Below, piece after piece: positions 1-4,268 of a stretch of 6,484 bases of DNA. The notes beneath the pieces were generated by a model. It was not told the origin of the DNA. It ran no database searches and saw only the letters and a list, made by a program, of their open reading frames with translations. The position numbers and the translations under genes were made by a program. Origin of the DNA: Deltaproteobacteria bacterium (GTDB taxonomy: Bacteria > Bdellovibrionota > UBA1018 > UBA923); NCBI GenBank assembly GCA_016194795.1, contig JACQAX010000128.1, positions 1 to 6,484 on the forward strand. Reading direction: 5' to 3'. Numbering within the stretch: position 1 is the stretch's first letter; each line of letters begins with the position of its first letter.

Positions 1-1302
1 CTCCGGCGTCCGGGTTTTCTGACCGGTCAGCGAGTAGGCCGCCGCGAACTGGCGGACGAGCTCGTCGACCGCGATCCGCTCGGCAGCCAGCTTCTCGGGG
101 TTATAGTAGATTTTCGCGAGCGACTCGCCTTTGTCAACCTGCGAGCCGAGCTTGGCCTCGAGCCGGAAGCCCACCGCGTGGTCGATGGCGTCGCTCGTTT
201 TCTGCCGGCCGCCGCCCATTCGCACCAGCAGCATGCCGAGGGCCTGCCCGTCGATCTTCGAGACGCAGCCGGTCTTGGGCGCCGGAACGTCGACGACGTG
301 CGAGCTCAGCAAGAGCGCGGCCGGGTTTTTCACGACGTCGACGGTCGCGCCCTGGGCCTTGCACATCTCGGCGAACTTCTCGAGCGCCGAGCCGTTTTGC
401 AGCGCTTTTTTCGCCATCGCGCGCGCCGCCGAGATCGACGTCGCCTTCTCGCCGAGGATCAGCATGTGGGCCGCGAGCTCGACGGTGCAGTCGCGCAGAT
501 CGGCCGGGCCTTTGCCTCGGAGCACGTCGAGGCACTCGAGCACTTCGTTGGCGTGCCCCACCGCCGCCCCGAGAGGCTGGCTCATGTCGGTGAGCACGGC
601 GCGGATGCGCAGCCCGAGCTTCGAGCCGACGGCCACGAGGCTCTTGGCCAGGCGCTCGGCGTCTTTCTGCGTCTTCATGAACGCGCCCGAGCCCACCTTG
701 ATGTCGAGGATGAGGCCCGAGATGCCCTCGGCGACTTTTTTCGACAGGATGCTCGCGGTGATGAGCGGGATGCATTCGACCGTCGCCGTCACGTCGCGCA
801 GGGCATAGAGCAGCTTGTCGGCCGGGACGAAGTCATCGGTCTGGCCCATCATCGCCAGGCCGTGCCTGGCGACGAGGCTCGTGAACTCCTCGATCTTGAT
901 GCGTACGCGAAAGCCCTGGATGCTCTCGAGCTTGTCGAGCGTGCCGCCGGTGTGGCCGAGGCCTCGGCCCGAGACCATCGGCACGTCGACCCCCAGGGCC
1001 GCGACAAGCGGCGCCAGGATCAACGAAACCTTGTCGCCCACGCCGCCGGTCGAATGCTTGTCGATCTTGGGCTTGCCGTCGGTGAACGACACCCGCCGGC
1101 CGCTCTCGATCATCGCGCGCGTCAGCGCGACGGTTTCGTCGAGCGACATCCCCTGGAAAAAGGTCGCCATGAGGAACGCGGTCGTCTGGTACTCGGGGAT
1201 GAGCCCCTTGACCGAGCCGCTGACGAAGGCCTCGATCTCCTCGGGCGCGAGCGCGAAGCCGTCGCGCTTGCGACGGATGACCTCGACGGGGTTGATGTTC
1301 AC
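1..1302 (-). CDS. deoA: Thymidine / pyrimidine-nucleoside phosphorylase, 3' end cut by window edge
   Basis: Cytosolic enzyme that uses phosphate to split thymidine, deoxyuridine or uridine into the base and (deoxy)ribose-1-phosphate, feeding DeoB. The 434 visible codons are in one open frame to the left edge. E. coli DeoA is about 440 residues and Bacillus-type enzymes about 433, so only a few codons should be missing. Landmarks seen: PEYQTTAFLMA near residues 36-46; phosphate-binding KHSTGGVGD at 82-90; family signature SGRGLGHTGGTLDKLE at 111-126; PADKLLYALRD at 160-170; DIKVGSGAFM at 200-209. By motif alignment His83, Arg169, Ser184 and Lys188 match the pyrimidine-binding His85, Arg171, Ser186 and Lys190 of E. 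coli DeoA. The start is GTG at 1302-1300, sharing GTGA with the deoB stop, with GGAG 5 nt upstream. Whether it prefers thymidine only or also uridine cannot be told from the sequence. The symbol pdp would be equally defensible. Confidence 0.95.
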   Translation of the reverse strand, partial: MNINPVEVIRRKRDGFALAPEEIEAFVSGSVKGLIPEYQTTAFLMATFFQGMSLDETVALTRAMIESGRRVSFTDGKPKIDKHSTGGVGDKVSLILAPLVAALGVDVPMVSGRGLGHTGGTLDKLESIQGFRVRIKIEEFTSLVARHGLAMMGQTDDFVPADKLLYALRDVTATVECIPLITASILSKKVAEGISGLILDIKVGSGAFMKTQKDAERLAKSLVAVGSKLGLRIRAVLTDMSQPLGAAVGHANEVLECLDVLRGKGPADLRDCTVELAAHMLILGEKATSISAARAMAKKALQNGSALEKFAEMCKAQGATVDVVKNPAALLLSSHVVDVPAPKTGCVSKIDGQALGMLLVRMGGGRQKTSDAIDHAVGFRLEAKLGSQVDKGESLAKIYYNPEKLAAERIAVDELVRQFAAAYSLTGQKTRTPE

Positions 1303-2489
1303 AGCAGCTCCGGCAGAAAGCTCTGGCCCACGCCGAGCGTGGCCGCGTTGCCCGTGAGCGCGTGGGCGATCGTCTGGCCGATGTCGGCGAAGGTGCCGCG
1401 GTTGCCGAGCGCTTTCGCCTTCGCGCCCTTGCGATAGGCGAGCAGCGGCACGTACTCGCGCGTGTGGTCGGTGCCCCGGTACGTCGGGTCGTTGCCGTGG
1501 TCGGCGCTGATGACGACGAGATCGTCGGCGCTCAGGCGGCTCTCGAGCACGGGCAGGAACGCGTCGAACTCTTCCAGCGCCTTGGCGAAGCCGGGGACGT
1601 CGCGGCGATGGCCGTAGAGCATGTCGAAGTCGATGAGGTTCACGAAGATGAGGCCACGATCGTATTTCGAGAGCGCCTTCTCGAGCGTCTTGAGTCCGTC
1701 GGTGTTGCCTTCGGTCTCGAGGCTGTCTTGGACGCCTCGGCCGTTGAAGATGTTCCAGATCTTGCCCACGCCCACGCTCGGGAGGCCGGCGTCGAGGACG
1801 TACTCCATCATCGTCTTGAACGGCGGCGTCTGCGAGTAGTCGTGGCGATGGTAAGTGCGCTTGAAGTCAGCCGCGGTTTTTCCGACGAACGGGCGCGTGA
1901 TGACGCGCGAGATCTGCAGCTCGTCGCAGAGGCGGCGGGCGCTCTCGCCGATCTTGTTCAGGCGGTCGAGGCCGAAGCTCTCCTCGTGCGCGGCGATCTG
2001 CCAGACAGAGTCGGCCGAGGTGTAAAGGATGGGCTTGCCCGTCCTCATGTGCTCTTCGCCGAGCTTGGTGATGATCTCGGTACCGCTCGCGGTGCAGTTG
2101 CCGAGAACGCCGGGCAGGTTGTTCTCGCGGCACCAGCGCTCGACGATCTCTTTAGGGAAACCCTGCGGAAAAGTCGCGAAGGCGGTTTCGACCACGCCCC
2201 CGGCCATTTCCCAGTGGCCCGACGTCGTGTCTTTTCCGTTGGAGAGCTCGCCGCAGCGGCCGACGCTGGCGACGCACTGGTCGAGCGGAAGGCGCGGCAC
2301 GTTCGGCATGTTCGTCAGATGGCCCGCGCCCCAGCGCGCGAGGTTCGGCAGCCTGAGCGCCGGGTAGGCGCGCGAAAGATTGCCGAGGGTGTCGGAGCCG
2401 GGGTCGCCGTATTTCGGCGCGTCGGGCAGCTCGCCGCAGCCGACGCCGTCGAGAACGATGAGAATGGCGCGCTTCAACGGACCGGGCAT
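1299..2489 (-). CDS. deoB: Phosphopentomutase
   Basis: Mn2+-dependent cytosolic enzyme of the alkaline phosphatase superfamily. It interconverts (deoxy)ribose-1-phosphate and the 5-phosphate, linking the phosphorylase to the aldolase. The 396-residue product matches the usual length of about 390-407. Metal and catalytic landmarks follow the Bacillus cereus enzyme: Asp14 in IVLDGVG; the Thr88 nucleophile in NGKDTTSGHWE; ASGTEI at 134-139; YTSADSVWQIAAHEE at 156-170; Asp289 and His294 in DFDMLYGHRRD; Asp330-His331 in SADHGND; His342 in TDHTREYVPLL. The frame stays open upstream to an ATG at 2705, but those 72 residues are Arg/Ala-rich, overlap deoC out of frame and match nothing in the family. 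The ATG at 2489 lies one base after the deoC TGA with a GGGGG purine tract about 8 nt upstream, so it is preferred. Its TGA stop overlaps the deoA GTG, which implies translational coupling. Confidence 0.97.
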   Translation of the reverse strand: MPGPLKRAILIVLDGVGCGELPDAPKYGDPGSDTLGNLSRAYPALRLPNLARWGAGHLTNMPNVPRLPLDQCVASVGRCGELSNGKDTTSGHWEMAGGVVETAFATFPQGFPKEIVERWCRENNLPGVLGNCTASGTEIITKLGEEHMRTGKPILYTSADSVWQIAAHEESFGLDRLNKIGESARRLCDELQISRVITRPFVGKTAADFKRTYHRHDYSQTPPFKTMMEYVLDAGLPSVGVGKIWNIFNGRGVQDSLETEGNTDGLKTLEKALSKYDRGLIFVNLIDFDMLYGHRRDVPGFAKALEEFDAFLPVLESRLSADDLVVISADHGNDPTYRGTDHTREYVPLLAYRKGAKAKALGNRGTFADIGQTIAHALTGNAATLGVGQSFLPELL

Positions 2490-2490
2490 C

Positions 2491-3510
2491 TCAGTAACCC
2501 CCGTTGCCCGAATTCGACGAACCGCCGCCGTTGCCCTTCGAAGGTTTCTTCGGCGTGGAGCCGCCGCCGTTTCCGCCGCCCGCCTTATAAGGAAGGCCGC
2601 TGAACGGCTTGCGGCCCTTCGACTTGCCTTCGTCGGTCGACGAAGCGGGCGTCTCGGGCTTCTTGCCTGCCGCCGCTTCGACGATCGCGACCGACGCGCT
2701 GGCACCGACGCGGTTGGCGCCGGCGGCGATCATCTTGAGGGCGTCGTCGAGGGTGCGGATCCCGCCGCTGGCCTTTACGCCCATGGTGGGGCCGACCACC
2801 CGGCACATGAGCGCGATGTCTTCGACGGTGGCGCCGCCCGAGCTGAAGCCCGTCGACGTTTTCACGAACGCGGCACCGGCCGCTTTGGACAGCGCGCACG
2901 AGATCACCTTCTGCTCGTGGTCGAGCAGGGCGGTCTCGAGGATGACTTTGACCGGAAAGGGCTTCGACGCTTCGACGACGGCGGCAATGTCGCCAAGGAC
3001 GAAGGCGTAGTTGCGCGACTTCATCTCGCCGATGTTGAGGACCATGTCGATTTCCTGCGCGCCGCTTTTGATGGCTTCGCGGGCCTCGAAGGCCTTGGCG
3101 CTCGTGGTGGCCGCGCCGAGCGGGAAGCCGACGACGGCGATCGGCTTGACGCCGGAATCCTTGAGCTGGGCCGTGGCAACCGGGATGAAGGCGCTGTTCA
3201 CGCAAACGGTGGCGAACTTGTGCTTGCGAGCTTCGTCGCAGAGCTTGCGAACGTCGGCCTCGGTCGCATCGGGTTTGAGCAGAGTGTGGTCGATCATCGC
3301 GGCAAGCTCGGCGGCGCCGAGCGAGTGGGCGGGGCGGGCGACTGCTTCGGCCTCCGACTTCGCGAGCGCGCGAAGCTGGTCGGCGCTCGGCAAGATCTTG
3401 TCGAGGCTCGAGCGAACGTCCTTCTCGGGCAGGCGTAAGCCCTGCGCCAACAGACGGTCGCGCACTTTCTTAACGATTTCGTCGACTAAACGATCGAGCT
3501 CTTGAGTCAC
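2491..3510 (-). CDS. deoC: Deoxyribose-phosphate aldolase with N- and C-terminal extensions
   Basis: Class I (Schiff-base) aldolase that splits 2-deoxyribose-5-phosphate into acetaldehyde and glyceraldehyde-3-phosphate, the last step of the route encoded by this operon. The TIM-barrel core spans about residues 67-280: AAMIDHTLLKPDAT at 70-83, TVCVNSAFIP at 101-110, VVGFPLGA at 126-133, EIDMVLNIGEMKS at 153-165, the Schiff-base Lys217 in FVKTSTGF, and the second catalytic Lys246 in VKASGGIRT. At 339 residues it is much longer than the usual 220-260. The excess is an N-terminal region of about 66 residues, opening with an amphipathic-looking helix, and a C-terminal tail of about 60 residues rich in Gly, Ser, Asn and Lys that ends in GNGGY. 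The start is GTG at 3510, because GAGGAA lies 9 nt upstream; an in-frame ATG at 3594 would add 28 Arg-rich residues and swallow a perfect TATAAT. It is first in the operon; its TGA is one base before the deoB ATG. Confidence 0.95.
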   Translation of the reverse strand: MTQELDRLVDEIVKKVRDRLLAQGLRLPEKDVRSSLDKILPSADQLRALAKSEAEAVARPAHSLGAAELAAMIDHTLLKPDATEADVRKLCDEARKHKFATVCVNSAFIPVATAQLKDSGVKPIAVVGFPLGAATTSAKAFEAREAIKSGAQEIDMVLNIGEMKSRNYAFVLGDIAAVVEASKPFPVKVILETALLDHEQKVISCALSKAAGAAFVKTSTGFSSGGATVEDIALMCRVVGPTMGVKASGGIRTLDDALKMIAAGANRVGASASVAIVEAAAGKKPETPASSTDEGKSKGRKPFSGLPYKAGGGNGGGSTPKKPSKGNGGGSSNSGNGGY

Positions 3511-3519
3511 GGGGAAGGT

Positions 3520-3525
3520 TTCCTC
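3520..3525 (-). promoter_or_regulatory. Ribosome binding site for deoC (decides the GTG start)
   Basis: Read on the minus strand this is GAGGAA, followed by a 9-nt spacer and the GTG at 3510-3508. It is the only strong Shine-Dalgarno match near the possible deoC starts and supports the short 339-residue form over the in-frame ATG at 3594. Confidence 0.7.
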
Positions 3526-3540
3526 AACAAATTGTACCAC

Positions 3541-3546
3541 ATTATA
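3541..3546 (-). promoter_or_regulatory. Candidate -10 element for the deo operon
   Basis: The minus strand reads TATAAT, a perfect sigma-70-type -10 hexamer, 30 bases upstream of the deoC GTG. A transcript from here would start near 3534 with a leader of roughly 24 nt that still contains the ribosome binding site. The hexamer 17 nt further upstream is TTCGCG, a poor -35, so the promoter would be weak or activator-dependent. A second similar hexamer, TACAAT, lies at 3536-3531. Confidence 0.4.
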
Positions 3547-3620
3547 CCTCGCCCTTGGCACGCCGCGAATACGTGAAACCAGGCGGTGACGCACTACGGC
3601 GAAATATATGCAACCGGACG

Positions 3621-3648
3621 ACTAAACTTTTTGCGCTTGAAGTGTCAA
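3621..3648 (-). promoter_or_regulatory. Alternative upstream promoter candidate for deoC
   Basis: On the minus strand a perfect -35 hexamer TTGACA (3648-3643) is followed after 16 nt by TTTAGT (3626-3621), a 4-of-6 match to the -10 consensus. Use of this promoter would give deoC a leader of about 100 nt. The -35 lies inside the palindrome at 3635-3650, so a protein bound there could control it. The choice between this and the TATAAT at 3541-3546 cannot be made from sequence alone. Confidence 0.3.
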
Positions 3649-3660
3649 GCACCCTATACT
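3631..3660 (+). promoter_or_regulatory. Candidate promoter for the 169-residue gene and the RNase gene
   Basis: TTGCGC (3631-3636) and TATACT (3655-3660) are separated by 18 nt. The -10 matches consensus at 5 of 6 positions and the -35 at 3 of 6. The start point would lie near 3667, giving a leader of about 90 nt before the ATG at 3759. The spacer contains the palindrome at 3635-3650. The rightward genes must be transcribed from somewhere in this gap, unless promoters lie inside the 169-residue gene. Confidence 0.35.
3635..3650. repeat. Perfect inverted repeat, operator-like
   Basis: The sequence is GCTTGAAGTGTCAAGC: two perfect 6-base arms around a 4-base centre. It sits between the putative -35 and -10 of the rightward promoter and covers the TTGACA hexamer of the leftward promoter. 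That position suits a repressor or activator site serving both divergent units. It has no following T-run on either strand, so it is unlikely to be a terminator. No known regulator motif is claimed. Confidence 0.45.
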
Positions 3661-3736
3661 AACAAAGTCATGTGGAGATGGCCGGTTCGTCGCATTTTGC
3701 AACGGCGGCTGACTCCGTAAAAGTTTTCAATAAGTT

Positions 3737-3754
3737 TCCTAAAAACAATTAGGA
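3737..3754 (+). promoter_or_regulatory. Inverted repeat overlapping the ribosome binding site of the 169-residue gene
   Basis: TCCTAA (3737-3742) is complementary to TTAGGA (3749-3754) across a 6-base A-rich loop. The AGGA at 3751-3754, four bases before the ATG at 3759, is the only Shine-Dalgarno candidate and forms part of the right arm. In RNA the 6-bp stem would hide the ribosome binding site. With only two G-C pairs the stem is weak, so the pairing may be incidental. Confidence 0.3.
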
Positions 3755-3758
3755 CTAG

Positions 3759-4268
3759 ATGCGATTAGCGTTTCGCAGAGTTGTTACCGCAGTGGCTTTT
3801 TGTTTGGCTTTGGGTGTGGTCGAGAATACTGCCTGCCCGAACGCCGAAGCATCCTACGGGGTTAACGACGCTCTCAGCACAATAGGAATATCAGCAGGCA
3901 TAGGCGCGGTCATGGGACTTTCCACGATCGCTTTCTACGACTCACCGACCAAGCACCTCAGCAACACGCTGATGGGTGCGGGTGCCGGATTGATCGTGGG
4001 CCTCGGTGTGGCTGCATATCTCCTAAGCAAAGACGCCGAGAACGACGAGATCAATCCCGAAGAAGTGCTTCCCCCCGAAAACAAGCCAGACGGTACCGGA
4101 AAGAATCCGGATAAGGCACCAGCCAAATCCCAGAAAAGCGGTGGGGGAGCGTATCTGCGCAAACCCGGCAAGGCAGTTCTGGCCATGGCCTCGGTTCCAG
4201 CGACTCTAGCGATGCGTGATGCCTCAAATTGGGCAATCGCGGTTCGAGTCCTGGAACTGAGGTTTTAA
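3759..4268 (+). CDS. Uncharacterised exported or membrane-hairpin protein, 169 residues
   Basis: I do not recognise this protein. Residues 1-7 are basic (MRLAFRR), 8-21 are hydrophobic, and NAEA-SYG around residues 28-34 fits signal peptidase I cleavage after Ala31. Two glycine-rich hydrophobic segments follow, about 40-60 (ISAGIGAVMGLSTIAFY) and 70-90 (LMGAGAGLIVGLGVAAYLL), joined by DSPTKHLSN. The GxxxG-like spacing suggests a packed transmembrane hairpin. Residues 91-135 are hydrophilic, acidic then Pro/Lys/Gly-rich, probably a flexible linker. The end, WAIAVRVLELRF, looks like a beta strand with a terminal Phe, a pattern known from outer-membrane proteins. Codons such as TTA, AGA, ATA, TCA and TTT are commoner than in the neighbours. 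The ATG has AGGA only 4 nt upstream. The TAA stop shares its last A with the ATG of the RNase gene, so the two are probably co-transcribed and coupled. A real gene is likely given the coherent protein architecture; its function is unknown. Confidence 0.75.
   Translation: MRLAFRRVVTAVAFCLALGVVENTACPNAEASYGVNDALSTIGISAGIGAVMGLSTIAFYDSPTKHLSNTLMGAGAGLIVGLGVAAYLLSKDAENDEINPEEVLPPENKPDGTGKNPDKAPAKSQKSGGGAYLRKPGKAVLAMASVPATLAMRDASNWAIAVRVLELRF
4259..4262 (+). promoter_or_regulatory. Ribosome binding site for the RNase gene, inside the upstream gene
   Basis: GAGG lies 5 bases before the ATG at 4268 and within the last codons of the 169-residue gene. Together with the TAATG stop-start overlap it supports this start and suggests that translation of the RNase is coupled to the gene before it. 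Confidence 0.65.

Larger units (their letters stand above)
3511..3758. other. Divergent intergenic region
   Basis: This 248-base gap separates the leftward deo operon from the rightward membrane-protein and RNase genes. It is visibly richer in A and T than either flank, especially at 3600-3660 and 3718-3758. It holds the candidate promoters, the palindrome, the deoC ribosome binding site and a weak hairpin before the rightward gene, all listed separately. No RNA gene or convincing protein gene was seen in it. Confidence 0.85.

Noticed and set aside
178..2603. Long plus-strand open frames opposite deoA and deoB
   Set aside because: They mirror codon bias of the real minus-strand genes. Their translations are rich in Arg, Ala, Asp and His without recognisable motifs.
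2490..2705. Upstream extension of deoB to an ATG at 2705
   Set aside because: It would add 72 Arg/Ala/Ser-rich residues read out of frame through the deoC tail. The family begins directly before the metal-binding Asp, which fits the ATG at 2489.
3511..3594. Upstream extension of deoC to an ATG at 3594
   Set aside because: The added 28 residues are Arg-rich with no family match, the ATG lacks a good ribosome binding site, and the stretch covers a perfect TATAAT and the GAGGAA that serves the GTG at 3510.
3670..3720. Possible 16-codon leader peptide (MWRWPVRRILQRRLTP) before the orphan gene
   Set aside because: It has an ATG and a TAA but no convincing ribosome binding site, and no terminator/antiterminator pair follows it. 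Two Trp codons in so short a frame can occur by chance, and neither downstream gene relates to tryptophan.
3697..3723. Promoter from TTGCAA (3697-3702) with a following A-rich hexamer
   Set aside because: The best downstream hexamer, TAAAAG, is spaced only 15 nt away and matches the -10 consensus poorly.
3834..3836. Lipoprotein attachment at Cys26 of the orphan protein
   Set aside because: The residues before it (Asn-Thr-Ala-Cys) lack the Leu/Val/Ile expected at position -3 of a lipobox. Cleavage after Ala31 by signal peptidase I fits better.
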